Notes: generated by a model not told the origin, from the letters alone. A stretch of 64,000 nt of DNA from Phycisphaerales bacterium (GCA_020639115.1 JACKHG010000012.1:1-64000); one strand, 5' to 3'. Counted from the first letter of the stretch, positions 17,082-26,019 are shown. A program made the numbers and translations.

Positions 17082-18551
17082 ATGCCTATGTCTGCAAACC
17101 ACGACGACTTCACGCCCGATGACCTGACAGCGCCGGCTCCTCCACCCCGACGTCCGCGCCGATTCCGGCTCGGCTGGATCGCGCTGGGCCTGCTGCTCGC
17201 ACTGGTGGTGGCGTTCTTCATCTGGCGAAGCCACGCTTCGAACCGGCTGGAGGCGGAGATCAAGCGGATCGAGGCCGCGGGCGAGCCGCTTCACCCGCGC
17301 GACTTCAACGACACGCCGGTCCCGGACGCCGACAACGCGGCGCGCCTCTACGAAGAGGCAGCCGCCGGGCTGAAGCTGACCAAACGGGCGGACAAGCTGC
17401 TCAACGACTGCGTCGACGCCGCACGCGCCGGCGAACCCATGGCCTCGACGTGCGGCCTGCTCGTGCAGTCCCGCGGCGAACTGCTCGACCTGCTGCGCGC
17501 GGCCCGATCGCGACCACGCGTGTACTGGTCGCTGCAGTACAACACGCCGCTGATCGATCTGGCGATGCCGCGACTCGCCGCCCACCGCGAACTGACCAAG
17601 CTGCTGCGCCTCAAGGCCCAGGTCGATCACGATCGCGGCGCCGACGCCGAATTCATTCGCGACCTCGAGGATATTCTCGCCCTCGCCGACGCGATCGATC
17701 ATCAGCCGACCCTCATCGCCCATCTCATCGCCACCGCGGCCAATGAAAACGCGCTCGGCGCGATCGAGACCACCGCGCCCTTCCTGGCCGTCACCGCCGA
17801 CGCCAACGCGACGTCGAACGGGCCCGCCAGCCGCGCATCCGTCGAGCAACTCATCGCCACGCTGCTCGATGACGCCTACCTGGCTGACGGACTGAAACGC
17901 TCGTTCGAGTTCGAGCGGGCGATTCAGCTCGACTGCACGCTGATCTTCGCCGAAGGGCGTTTTGGCAATATGTCGGGCGCCAACTCCCTCAAGCAGTTGC
18001 GCTCGCCGCTGCCCTGGTTGACCGCGCCGCTCTTCAAGCTCGACGGCGTCTCGATGCTGGAGTACATGGCCCACGAGATTGAGGCGGTGCAGGAGCCAAC
18101 CTACGCCGCGTACCAGGCGTGCATCGGCAAATACCCTGCGCCGCCCTGGGTGGCGTCGAGTTCGACGTGGGTGAAGGTGCAGCATTTCCTGGCCACCATC
18201 ATCATGCCGTCGCTGCAACGCGCCGTCGTTCTGCACTATCGACTGCTGGCCCTGCGGCGACTCGCGGCGGTCGCGCTGGCGGTTCGCCTCTACGCAGTCG
18301 ATCACGGTGCGCGGCCCGCGGCGCTCGCGGATCTCGTTCCCGACTACCTCGCCGCGATCCCGGCGGATCCGTTCTCGTCCAACGGGGTGATTCTCTACGC
18401 ACCGGAGGATGCCCATCCGCACCTCTACAGCGTCGGCGTGAACGGCGTCGACGACGGCGGGGCATTCACCTTCAAGCGCGAATCGATCGACTACGACGGC
18501 CCGGACCTGCCCTTCTTCCTCGACACCGTCCCCCAGCCAGGCGACGAGTAA
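17082..18551 (+). CDS. Anchored extracytoplasmic protein with pseudopilin-like C-terminus
   Basis: A 489-aa protein. After a proline- and arginine-rich cytosolic start comes one membrane segment, LGWIALGLLLALVVAFFIW (about residues 30-48), so the rest lies outside the membrane. The middle (to about residue 380) is helical and without known motif. The C-terminus reads LAVRLYAVDHGARPAALADL, PDYLAAIPADPF and LYSVGVNGVDDGGAF, the pattern seen at the end of secretion pseudopilins. It shares this plan with the 503-aa protein at 6425. ATG codons at 17082 and 17088 are both possible starts. Function unknown. Confidence 0.65.
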   Translation: MPMSANHDDFTPDDLTAPAPPPRRPRRFRLGWIALGLLLALVVAFFIWRSHASNRLEAEIKRIEAAGEPLHPRDFNDTPVPDADNAARLYEEAAAGLKLTKRADKLLNDCVDAARAGEPMASTCGLLVQSRGELLDLLRAARSRPRVYWSLQYNTPLIDLAMPRLAAHRELTKLLRLKAQVDHDRGADAEFIRDLEDILALADAIDHQPTLIAHLIATAANENALGAIETTAPFLAVTADANATSNGPASRASVEQLIATLLDDAYLADGLKRSFEFERAIQLDCTLIFAEGRFGNMSGANSLKQLRSPLPWLTAPLFKLDGVSMLEYMAHEIEAVQEPTYAAYQACIGKYPAPPWVASSSTWVKVQHFLATIIMPSLQRAVVLHYRLLALRRLAAVALAVRLYAVDHGARPAALADLVPDYLAAIPADPFSSNGVILYAPEDAHPHLYSVGVNGVDDGGAFTFKRESIDYDGPDLPFFLDTVPQPGDE

Positions 18552-18668
18552 CGCGCCAGCAGCCGCTGGTGGTTGCCCCGCCCCCGAGTCGTGCGTATCC
18601 TCGTCCGCAGCGGCTTTCAGAAAAAGCCGCAACGCCGCCCGTCGAGCACGCAGGATGAGGCCTGACCG

Positions 18669-20687
18669 TTGACCGATCGCCGCGCCGACATCAGTACGGA
18701 AGATTGCGCCGCGCTGCTCGACGCGGCGCGCGCCGTCGCCGGTGAACTCGAAATCGACCGCCTCGCCCGCCGGCTTAGGCCTTGGCTCGTCGACCGCGAC
18801 GGCGTCCGCTCCGCAGGCCTGGCCATCGTCGACGACGAACGCGATTGCGTGACGACCTGGCGGTTCCGCCACGGTGAGCCCGAGACAGCCACCGCCCCGG
18901 TCGAATGGCGCTATCCCCGCGCGGAACTCGCGGCGTACGCCGAGCCGCGCGTCGCTCGCGCCGGCGAGGCCACCGCCGGTCCGCTCGATCAGCCGCTCCT
19001 TCACGACGACGCGCGGGTTGCCCTGATCGCGCCCATCCTGCTCGGCGAGCGCTGGCTCGGATTCCTCTTCGCCGCGCTCGACGACGACGCCGACGAGACC
19101 CGCCACGCCGCCTACTGCACCGCCCTCGCCGATCTCGTCGCGCCGATCACCTGGAACGGCCACACGCAGTCGCGCTTCCGCCACGGCGACCAGCGCCGCG
19201 GCACGCTGATCTCGCTCAGCGACGCGATCAACCGGTCGCTCGAACTCGCCACCGTGCTCGACTCGACGCGGCAGGCGATGCGCAGCCTCATCGGCCACTC
19301 CTTCAGCGCCATCATGCTCGCCGAGCCCGCCCGCGGCGAGTATGTCAGCTATCCCAACCCCGCCAACGGCCCCGATCTCGCCGCCGCGCAGCGCCATCCG
19401 CTCGCCGGCAGTGTGCTCGAACGCGTGCTCGCCACCGAGTGCACCTACGAGTCGGATGACCTCGACCGGCGGCGCAACTTCGCCGAAGAGGAGCGCTACC
19501 ACGCGCTCGGCGTGCGCCGCTGCGTCGCGGCGCCGATGTTCGTCCGCGGACGGATCATCGGCTGCCTGCTCGTCGGTACCCAGACGGCGACGCACGTGCT
19601 GCGCGTCGACGTGTGGCTGTACGAGAACATCGCGCTGCAGTTGGCCCTCGCGATCGACAACGCCCGGCAGCTCGAACGCGTTCATCAGCTCTCCGAGGAA
19701 CTCGCCCAGCAGAACACCTACCTGCGCGAGGAAATCCAGAGCGAACACGCGGTCGGCGACATGATCGGCGATTCCGCCGCGATGCGCGCCGTGCGGCAGG
19801 CCATCGCCCGCGTCGGACCGACCGATTCCACCGTGCTGATCACCGGTGAAACCGGCGTCGGCAAGGAACTCGTCGCCCGGGCCATCCACGACGCCAGCCG
19901 ACGCGCCGACCGCCCCATGGTGAAGGTCAACTGCGCGGCCATCCCCGAAGGCATGGTCGAAAGCGAACTCTTCGGCCACGAACGCGGCGCGTTCACCTCC
20001 GCCGTCGACCGCCGCATCGGCCGCTTCGAACTCGCCAACGAGGGGACCCTGTTCCTCGACGAAGTGGGGGAGCTGTCCCCGGCGGTCCAGGCCAAACTGC
20101 TGCGCGTGCTCCAGGACGGCGCGTTCGAACGCGTCGGCGGCACGAAAACGCTGAACACCAACGCGCGCATCATCGCCGCCACCAACCGCGACCTGGCCCG
20201 CAGCGCCCGCGAAGGCCACTTCCGCAGCGACCTGTACTACCGCCTCAACGTCTTCCCGCTGCACGTCGCGCCGCTGCGCGAACGCAGCGAGGATATCCCC
20301 GCGCTGGTGTGGTTCTTCATCGACCAGTTCAACCGGCGCATGGGGAAAAACATCGCGAGCGTCGATCCCGCGACGATGGCCGACTTCGCCCGCCGCTCCT
20401 GGCCGGGCAACATCCGCGAACTGCGCCACGAGGTGGAGCGGGCGATGATCATGTGCGACACGCCCGTCCTGCGCACGCAAATTGCGGTCGAGGGACCGCC
20501 CGCGAACCATGCCCACGTTCCGCCCGTCGCCGACCTCCAGCAGGCCCAGGCCGAGCACATCCGCTGGGCGCTCACCAAGACCAACGGCGTCGTCGAAGGC
20601 CCGCGCGGGGCAGCCCAACTGCTCGGCATCAATCCGTCTACCCTGCGCTTCCGCATGAAACGCCTCGGGATCGTCCGGCCCGCCTGA
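18669..20687 (+). CDS. GAF-domain sigma54-dependent transcription activator
   Basis: A 672-aa NtrC/FhlA-type regulator. Residues 10-160 and about 180-335 look like two GAF sensor domains, followed by a short coiled coil. The AAA+ domain has Walker A GETGVGKE (393-400) and Walker B TLFLDEVGE (460-468). The sigma54-contact loop reads GAFTSA (440-445) instead of GAFTGA. A Fis-type helix-turn-helix ends the protein (GAAQLLGINPSTLRFRMKRL). There is no receiver domain, so the signal is probably a small molecule bound by GAF. It starts at TTG with GAGG upstream. Target promoters were not identified. Confidence 0.92.
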   Translation: MTDRRADISTEDCAALLDAARAVAGELEIDRLARRLRPWLVDRDGVRSAGLAIVDDERDCVTTWRFRHGEPETATAPVEWRYPRAELAAYAEPRVARAGEATAGPLDQPLLHDDARVALIAPILLGERWLGFLFAALDDDADETRHAAYCTALADLVAPITWNGHTQSRFRHGDQRRGTLISLSDAINRSLELATVLDSTRQAMRSLIGHSFSAIMLAEPARGEYVSYPNPANGPDLAAAQRHPLAGSVLERVLATECTYESDDLDRRRNFAEEERYHALGVRRCVAAPMFVRGRIIGCLLVGTQTATHVLRVDVWLYENIALQLALAIDNARQLERVHQLSEELAQQNTYLREEIQSEHAVGDMIGDSAAMRAVRQAIARVGPTDSTVLITGETGVGKELVARAIHDASRRADRPMVKVNCAAIPEGMVESELFGHERGAFTSAVDRRIGRFELANEGTLFLDEVGELSPAVQAKLLRVLQDGAFERVGGTKTLNTNARIIAATNRDLARSAREGHFRSDLYYRLNVFPLHVAPLRERSEDIPALVWFFIDQFNRRMGKNIASVDPATMADFARRSWPGNIRELRHEVERAMIMCDTPVLRTQIAVEGPPANHAHVPPVADLQQAQAEHIRWALTKTNGVVEGPRGAAQLLGINPSTLRFRMKRLGIVRPA

Positions 20688-20699
20688 CCCGCAGCGCAG

Positions 20700-20735
20700 C
20701 CGCAGAATATTGCGGATCGCCGCAATATGCTGCGG
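20700..20735. terminator. 16-bp-arm hairpin after the sigma54 activator gene
   Basis: CCGCAGAATATTGCGG (20700-20715), loop ATCG, CCGCAATATGCTGCGG (20720-20735): 16-base arms with one mismatch, 12 bases after the stop. No T-run follows. Each arm is itself close to a palindrome, so it could also be an operator. Confidence 0.55.
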
Positions 20736-20780
20736 TGACTGAGGGGGTACGAACCGCTTGTCGAAAGCGCATCCGGAAAC

Positions 20781-20810
20781 GTAACATCATACTAGCCATA
20801 GAGTTATAAT
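20781..20810 (+). promoter_or_regulatory. Probable promoter of the HAF gene pair
   Basis: A perfect TATAAT (20805-20810) with GTAACA (20781-20786) 18 bases upstream. The leader to the ATG at 20913 would be about 95 bases. Confidence 0.45.
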
Positions 20811-20912
20811 TCGATTCGGCGCCGTTGTGGGCGAGCCCACCGTCTCGGCACGACGATTGCCCATTGACCCTCCGTTCGGGCGATACTGACACGCTATTCG
20901 GAGAGGATCGAC

Positions 20913-22304
20913 ATGTTTCAACCACGTACACATCTGGCCATTGCAACCTTCGCAACGTTGGGATTCGCCGCGGCAGCCCTGGGCGACGCCCCGCGCTACC
21001 GCGTGTCGATCGTCGCGGATCCGGCGGAGAACGACACGATATCGACCGCGGTCAACCGCACAGGCACGTCCGTCGGGTACCTCTACGAATACGACGGTAC
21101 GCACACCTATCCCCGGGCGTTTGTCGCGGACAAGAGCGGCGTCTTCACGCGTATCGACGTGCCGACGAACCTGCGCAGCGAGGCCGACGCGATCAACGAT
21201 CGTGGAGTCGTCAGCGGCACCTTTCAGATCGAGGTGGAGGGCCTTTCCCATGACCGGCTCTTCCGCTACACCCCGGAATCGGGTTGCGTCGATCTCGGCA
21301 CGCTCGGCGGGCGCCACGGGTCGGTCTACGACATGAACAACCGCGGCGACATCGTCGGCTACTGGTCCGACGCCACCGGCGAGTACCGCGCATTCAAGTA
21401 CAGCGACGCGACGGGCTGGACCGTCCTCTATCCCAACAATACGCGCACGGCCTGGGGCCAGGACATCAACGATCGCGGCGAGGTCGTCGGGAACGTGTGG
21501 ACTTCGGGAAATTCGACAACCGCCTGGTACTGGCGCGACGGCGTGCTCACGGAGATCGGGAACTTCGGCGGCAGCAGGACGAGCGTGTACTACATCAACA
21601 ACAGCGGTGTGGCGATCGGACACTCCGACATGCCCGACGGGACGGCGCGTGCCTTCCGTTGGTCGGCGGAAACCGGCATCGTCGCGCTGCCGCTCCTGCC
21701 CGGCGCCGTCGAGAGCAAGGCGTTCTGGATCACCGACGCGGGCACCATCGGCGGCACGCAGCGCTTCGAGGTACTCGACGAGTTCGGTATCCGCATGGAG
21801 TATCACGCGTTCACGTTCGACGCCGCGCACGGCCTCGTCGACCTCGGCGTCGACATCGGCACCGACTGGCAGTCGCCCGTGGGCATGAACGAAACGGGTG
21901 CAGCAGTCTTCACCACCATGGACCTGAATGCCTACGAACTGCATCCGTACGTGTATTCGCCGGAGTTCGGCGCGCACGAACTCAACGACGTGCTCGAAGG
22001 CGACGTGCCCTTCGTCGTGGATCAGCCGATGGGCATCAACGCCTGCGGCGAGATCAGCGCCGTCGCGTGGTCCGCTTTCGGTGATGTCACCCCCATATCC
22101 GTCTCCGTGCTGCTTTCGCCCATCCGCACCGGCGACCTCGACGGCGACAGCGATGTCGATCTCGCCGACTACGCCCGCCTGCAGGCGAACTTCGCGACGA
22201 CCAGCGGCGCCCAGCCGGAGCAGGGCGACCTCGACGGCGACGGCGACGTCGATGCCCGCGACGCCCAGGCGTTCATCGCCGCCTGGCGCAGCCCCTGCCG
22301 CTGA
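20913..22304 (+). CDS. Secreted HAF-repeat protein with dockerin-like tail (copy 1)
   Basis: A 463-aa exported protein with GAGAGG before the ATG and a signal peptide ending near AAAALGDAPR. The body consists of about seven repeats of roughly 40-50 residues with the HAF pattern, for example DLGTLGGRHGSVYDMNNRGD and INDRGEVVGNVW, which likely fold as a beta-propeller-like surface domain. The tail LDGDSDVDLADYARLQANF plus DLDGDGDVDARDAQAFI is a dockerin type I pattern. The next gene is a paralogue with the same domain order, so the pair arose by tandem duplication. The function of HAF proteins is unknown. Confidence 0.85.
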   Translation: MFQPRTHLAIATFATLGFAAAALGDAPRYRVSIVADPAENDTISTAVNRTGTSVGYLYEYDGTHTYPRAFVADKSGVFTRIDVPTNLRSEADAINDRGVVSGTFQIEVEGLSHDRLFRYTPESGCVDLGTLGGRHGSVYDMNNRGDIVGYWSDATGEYRAFKYSDATGWTVLYPNNTRTAWGQDINDRGEVVGNVWTSGNSTTAWYWRDGVLTEIGNFGGSRTSVYYINNSGVAIGHSDMPDGTARAFRWSAETGIVALPLLPGAVESKAFWITDAGTIGGTQRFEVLDEFGIRMEYHAFTFDAAHGLVDLGVDIGTDWQSPVGMNETGAAVFTTMDLNAYELHPYVYSPEFGAHELNDVLEGDVPFVVDQPMGINACGEISAVAWSAFGDVTPISVSVLLSPIRTGDLDGDSDVDLADYARLQANFATTSGAQPEQGDLDGDGDVDARDAQAFIAAWRSPCR

Positions 22305-22398
22305 TCCCCTTTTTCTCATGAACAGATCCGCGGCGTGAACGCCGCAGGCCAAACCGACGGACGGTGCCCCGGAGCACCCGACAAGGAAGGACACCATC

Positions 22399-23778
22399 AT
22401 GGTTCGCATGCACACCCTGCTCACGCTCGGCGCACTCGCCACGCTGGCGACCAGCGCAGCCGCCGACGCCCCGCACTATCGCGCCACCATCCTGTGGGAT
22501 TCCACAACCGACGAGACGATCGCGCAGTCCGTCAACCGCGCGGGATCGTCCGCCGGCTACCTCATCGACTGGGGCGGAGGCGCCGGTACCCACGTGGGCG
22601 CTTTCGCCGCGCTGCCCGACGGCACGGTCACGCCGATCGACGTACCCACCACCTTCGACAGCACCGCCGATGCACTCAACGACCGCGGCGCCGTCGCGGG
22701 CACGTTCTCACTGGGAGCGCAGTACAACTCCCCGCGGCGCCTCTACCGCTACACGCCGCAGACCGGTTGCGTCGATCTCGGCGTGCTTGGCGGCGCTCTG
22801 GGCAGCGTCGCCGACATGAACAACCACGGCGATATTCTCGGGAGCTGGCTCGACAGCACCGGCACCAACCGCGTCTTCCTCTACACGGATGCGGAAGGCT
22901 GGCGGGCGATCGGCACCGTAACGAATGACCAGGTTCAGCCGACCGATATGAACGACCGCGGCGACATCGTCGGCAACTACTGGCGCTACGACGACGGCTA
23001 TCGCGCTTGGCACTGGCGCGACGGCGTGCAGACCGACATGGGCGACCTCGGCGGCAACGAAACCCGCGTCTACTACGTCAACGCGCAGGGCGTGGCGGTG
23101 GGCGGCGCACAGATGCCGGACGGATCGTGGTGCGCCTTCCGCTGGACGATCGAGTCGGGCATGACCGCGCTGCCGCTGCTCCCCGGGGCCACCACCAGCC
23201 GCGCCAACTGGATCACCGACACCGGCCTCATCGGCGGGATCCAGCAGATCGGCACGAGCGCCTTCAGCGGCTACCGTGCGTTCATCTACAGTGACGCGAC
23301 CGGACTCGTCGACCTCGGGGTCGAACTCGGCACGGATTGGGACTCCCCTGTGGCGATGAACGACGCCGGCGCGGCGGTCTTCAAGACCTTCGAGGCCAGC
23401 GCCTACGAGGTGACCCCGTTCGTCTACTCGCCGGAATTCGGCACGCACGACCTCAACGCCGTGATCGATGGCGATTTCCCGTATGTCCTCCAGGACGTGT
23501 CGGGCGTCAACGCCTGCGGCGAGATCACCGCCATAGCGCTGCAAGTGAACGGCGCCAGCGTCGATCCGCAGTCCGTGTCCGTGCTGCTCTCGCCGATTCT
23601 CACCGGTGATCTCGACGGCGACAGCGATGTCGACCTCGCCGACTACGCCCGCCTGCAGGCGAACATCACCACCACGACCGGGGCGACGCCGGAGCAGGGC
23701 GACCTCGACGGCGACGGTGACGTCGACGCCGCCGACGCACAAAGCCTGATCGCCGCGTTGCACGCTCCCTGCCGCTAG
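22399..23778 (+). CDS. Secreted HAF-repeat protein with dockerin-like tail (copy 2)
   Basis: A 459-aa paralogue of the preceding protein, 94 bases downstream, with AAGGAAGG before the ATG. It has a signal peptide (LLTLGALATLATSAAADAPH), HAF repeats such as DLGVLGGALGSVADMNNHGD and MNDRGDIVGNYW, and the C-terminal pair LDGDSDVDLADYARLQANI and DLDGDGDVDAADAQSLI. The DNA encoding the first dockerin half is almost identical in both copies, which suggests recent gene conversion or duplication. It is probably co-transcribed with copy 1 and ends before a strong hairpin. Confidence 0.85.
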   Translation: MVRMHTLLTLGALATLATSAAADAPHYRATILWDSTTDETIAQSVNRAGSSAGYLIDWGGGAGTHVGAFAALPDGTVTPIDVPTTFDSTADALNDRGAVAGTFSLGAQYNSPRRLYRYTPQTGCVDLGVLGGALGSVADMNNHGDILGSWLDSTGTNRVFLYTDAEGWRAIGTVTNDQVQPTDMNDRGDIVGNYWRYDDGYRAWHWRDGVQTDMGDLGGNETRVYYVNAQGVAVGGAQMPDGSWCAFRWTIESGMTALPLLPGATTSRANWITDTGLIGGIQQIGTSAFSGYRAFIYSDATGLVDLGVELGTDWDSPVAMNDAGAAVFKTFEASAYEVTPFVYSPEFGTHDLNAVIDGDFPYVLQDVSGVNACGEITAIALQVNGASVDPQSVSVLLSPILTGDLDGDSDVDLADYARLQANITTTTGATPEQGDLDGDGDVDAADAQSLIAALHAPCR

Positions 23779-23808
23779 CGACCAACGCTACATCCTCGAT
23801 TTACAGTC

Positions 23809-23842
23809 AGGGGCGACTGCGGCGCAGGCCGCAGCCGCCCCT
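23809..23842 (+). terminator. Hairpin terminating the HAF gene pair
   Basis: AGGGGCGACTGCGGC and GCCGCAGCCGCCCCT form a 15-base stem with one mismatch and a GCAG loop, 30 bases after the stop. There is no T-run, so termination may need Rho. Confidence 0.55.
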
Positions 23843-23953
23843 GCCCTGCGCATTCACGACGCGCGTCGACAGTACGGTCGATTAAAGCCTTGCTGTGCAG
23901 CGGCGAGGTTGCCTTGCGAGTGGGTTGCGGTGGAGGGACCGTAAAAACGACGC

Positions 23954-23978
23954 AGGGCGGCGCGAAATCAGCCGCCCT
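23954..23978 (-). terminator. Minus-strand terminator, probably for rpmH
   Basis: On the minus strand AGGGCGGC and GCCGCCCT form a perfect 8-bp stem with a 9-base loop, and TTTTT follows 7 bases later. It lies 285 bases beyond the rpmH stop. Region 23979-24262 is AT-richer than its surroundings and has no recognisable gene; a small RNA there cannot be excluded. Confidence 0.5.
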
Positions 23979-24262
23979 CTCGCAGTCATTGCACGTCAGC
24001 CCAGCCCGATGACCGAGTCGGTGCATGCTTTTTAATGCACTTGCAGCATACCCGATGATGCAGCCAAAGTGCAATTAAGAAAATGTCAAATTAGCGGTTG
24101 CGCAACGTCTGCTTTCAAGTGCGATTGCAATAGCCGCTCAAAACGACCAGCAAACGACCCGAAGCTAACGTTATGCGCCCTGCGTTCGCAAAGAAGTGGG
24201 AATAAACCCTAAGCCGTAGAGATGATAGCGCGCGCTGCGCACCCGGCTCGAGGGCGATTCAA

Positions 24263-24403
24263 CTAACTGATGCAACTGATGCGGTGGAAGCCGTGACGAC
24301 GCTTGCGGTTGATCAGCTTGCGGCCCTTGGACGTACGCATGCGCGCCCGAAAGCCGTGCTTGCGGGCCTTCTTGATCTTGCTGTTACGACGCGGATAGTG
24401 CAT
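24263..24403 (-). CDS. rpmH: Large ribosomal subunit protein bL34
   Basis: A 46-aa basic protein. The sequence MHYPRRNSKIKKARKHGFRA, then RMRTSKGRKLINRKRR, carries the L34 core HGFRARM...GRK..NRKR, which binds 23S rRNA. The N-terminus differs from the KRTYQP start common in other bacteria, but I recall similar MHYPRR starts in planctomycetes. GGTGG lies before the ATG. The usual neighbour rnpA is not found on either side. Confidence 0.9.
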   Translation of the reverse strand: MHYPRRNSKIKKARKHGFRARMRTSKGRKLINRKRRHGFHRISCIS

Positions 24404-24492
24404 GAGCCACCATCTTTGCTCAAAAAAGCCTGAGATTCACCTGCCAGACCGCCGCACAGGCCCGTGGGCCCAGGCGACGTTGCGAGCCCGGC

Positions 24493-24521
24493 ATATTAGC
24501 AGGCAACAGCCATCCCTGCAA
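24493..24521 (-). promoter_or_regulatory. Probable rpmH promoter with extended -10
   Basis: Reading the minus strand: TTGCAG (24516-24521), a 17-base spacer, then TGC-TAATAT with the -10 at 24493-24498. The leader to the rpmH ATG is about 80-85 bases. Confidence 0.5.
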
Positions 24522-24622
24522 CCGCACCAGACGGGCTGTAAGGCCGGGGTACCCGCCTGATTCGAGCCACCACCAGGCACCCGGTGGCGGGGCTCCGCGG
24601 GCCAATTATACTCGCTGCCGCG

Positions 24623-25540
24623 ATGGCAGGCGGAGAACGGCAATTCGTGCGATGGCTGCGTCAGAACGCCCCGTACCAGGCCACCGGCGTGGAACTGGGC
24701 ATCGGCGACGACATGGCGATCCTGGCCGCCGGTGGGCAGATCCTGGTCACCTGCGACCTGCTCCTTGACGGCACCCACTTCGATACGGGCCGCCACACCT
24801 GGGAGGCGATCGGCCGCAAGGCGGCGGGTTGCAGCCTGAGCGACTGTGCGGCGATGGCGGTTCAGCCAGTGGCGGCTGTCGTGGCGGTGGCTTGGCCGCG
24901 GGGGACGGCGGTCGCGGGGCTCCAAGAGCTCATGGGGGGCCTGATCGCGCATTGCGGAGAGTTTGGCTGCGCGGTGGTGGGCGGAGACACCACGAGCTGG
25001 GTCGGCCGGCTGGCGATCGACGTAACAATGCTGGCCCAGCCGTTCGCGGACATCGCGCCGGTGCGGCGCAGCGGAGCGCAGGCGGGTGACGGCGTGTACG
25101 TCACCGGCCGGCTGGGCGGGAGCCTCCTGGGAAAACACCTGACGTTCAGGCCGCGGATCCGCGCAGCGGAGGTGCTGGCACGGACGCTGGGCCCGCGGCT
25201 GCACGCCCTGATGGACATCACCGACGGCCTGGGCATCGATCTGGCGCGGATGGCGGAGGCCTCGGGCGTCGGCGCGATACTCGACGACGATGCCGTCGCA
25301 GCCGCTGCGAGCCCGGCAGCCCACGACGCAAGCCGCGCGGACGGACGCAGCGTGCTCGACCACGTGCTGGGCGACGGCGAGGACTTCGAACTGCTGCTGG
25401 CTGCAGACATGAGCGCGGACGAAGCGCAGAATCTTGATCTGCTGCGTGTGGGCGAAATCACCGCGGACGCCGGCGTGCTCCTGCGCGGGTCCGATGGAAC
25501 GCTGTACGAGCTGCCGGAAGGAGGATACGAGCACCTGTGA
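24623..25540 (+). CDS. thiL: Thiamine-monophosphate kinase
   Basis: A 305-aa enzyme that phosphorylates thiamine monophosphate to the cofactor thiamine diphosphate. It shows GIGDDMAIL with the Mg-binding Asp pair, TCDLLLDGTHF, GCSLSDCAAMA, VVGGDTTS and MDITDGLGIDLARMAEASG, all standard ThiL motifs of the AIRS/PurM fold. The ATG at 24623 is preferred to a GTG at 24584 because it gives the normal N-terminus. A TATACT box (24607-24612) lies only 10 bases before it, suggesting a leaderless message. The stop overlaps the tsaE start (GTGA). Confidence 0.93.
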   Translation: MAGGERQFVRWLRQNAPYQATGVELGIGDDMAILAAGGQILVTCDLLLDGTHFDTGRHTWEAIGRKAAGCSLSDCAAMAVQPVAAVVAVAWPRGTAVAGLQELMGGLIAHCGEFGCAVVGGDTTSWVGRLAIDVTMLAQPFADIAPVRRSGAQAGDGVYVTGRLGGSLLGKHLTFRPRIRAAEVLARTLGPRLHALMDITDGLGIDLARMAEASGVGAILDDDAVAAAASPAAHDASRADGRSVLDHVLGDGEDFELLLAADMSADEAQNLDLLRVGEITADAGVLLRGSDGTLYELPEGGYEHL

Positions 25541-26013
25541 GCACGTCGCCGCCGAGTTCGATTGTGGAAACGCAAAGCGTGGATGAGACGCTCGCACTCG
25601 GCGAGCGCATCGGCCGCGCCCTCCTGCCCGGTACGGTCATCGCGCTGGTGGGGACGCTGGGCAGCGGCAAGACGCACCTGGTGAAGGGCATCGCCCGGGG
25701 CAATGCGGCGCCGGCGGGCGTCGAGGTCACCAGCCCGACGTTCGTGCTGATCAACGAGTATCCGGGGCGGCTACGGCTCTACCACATCGACGTCTACCGC
25801 CTGCGCAGCCCGGCGGAACTGGCGGCGCTGGGCTTTGACGAGATGACCGACGCGGGCGGCGCCGTGCTCGTCGAGTGGGCCGACCGCGTGTCCGAACTGC
25901 TGCCCGACGACCACCTGCACATCGAGATCGAGATCACCGGCGCCGCGACGCGCCGCTTCACGCTGGACGGCAGCGGCAGCGAAGCGGCGGGCGTGCTGCG
26001 CACGCTGGGCTGA
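25537..26013 (+). CDS. tsaE: tRNA threonylcarbamoyladenosine biosynthesis ATPase TsaE
   Basis: A 158-aa P-loop ATPase needed, with TsaB, TsaC and TsaD, for the t6A37 modification of tRNA. Walker A is GTLGSGKTHLVKGIA. Family motifs SPTFVLINEY, HIDVYRL and LVEWADRV follow in the normal order. The GTG start overlaps the thiL stop. The partner genes tsaB and tsaD are not in the window. The thiL-tsaE pairing suggests an ordinary housekeeping operon. Confidence 0.93.
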   Translation: MSTSPPSSIVETQSVDETLALGERIGRALLPGTVIALVGTLGSGKTHLVKGIARGNAAPAGVEVTSPTFVLINEYPGRLRLYHIDVYRLRSPAELAALGFDEMTDAGGAVLVEWADRVSELLPDDHLHIEIEITGAATRRFTLDGSGSEAAGVLRTLG

Positions 26014-26019
26014 GTGAGA

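Noticed and set aside
16803..20618. 1271-codon minus-strand open frame across 17-20.6 kb
   Set aside because: It is antisense to two well-supported plus-strand genes, including a sigma54 activator with all motifs. The composition is that of a codon-bias shadow.
23775..24074. 99-codon minus-strand frame near the HAF terminators
   Set aside because: It runs through two hairpins, has no ribosome binding site and shows no recognisable motif.
24404..24622. TPP riboswitch before thiL
   Set aside because: No CTGAGA-type thi-box element was seen, and the -10 box lies too close to the thiL start for a structured leader.
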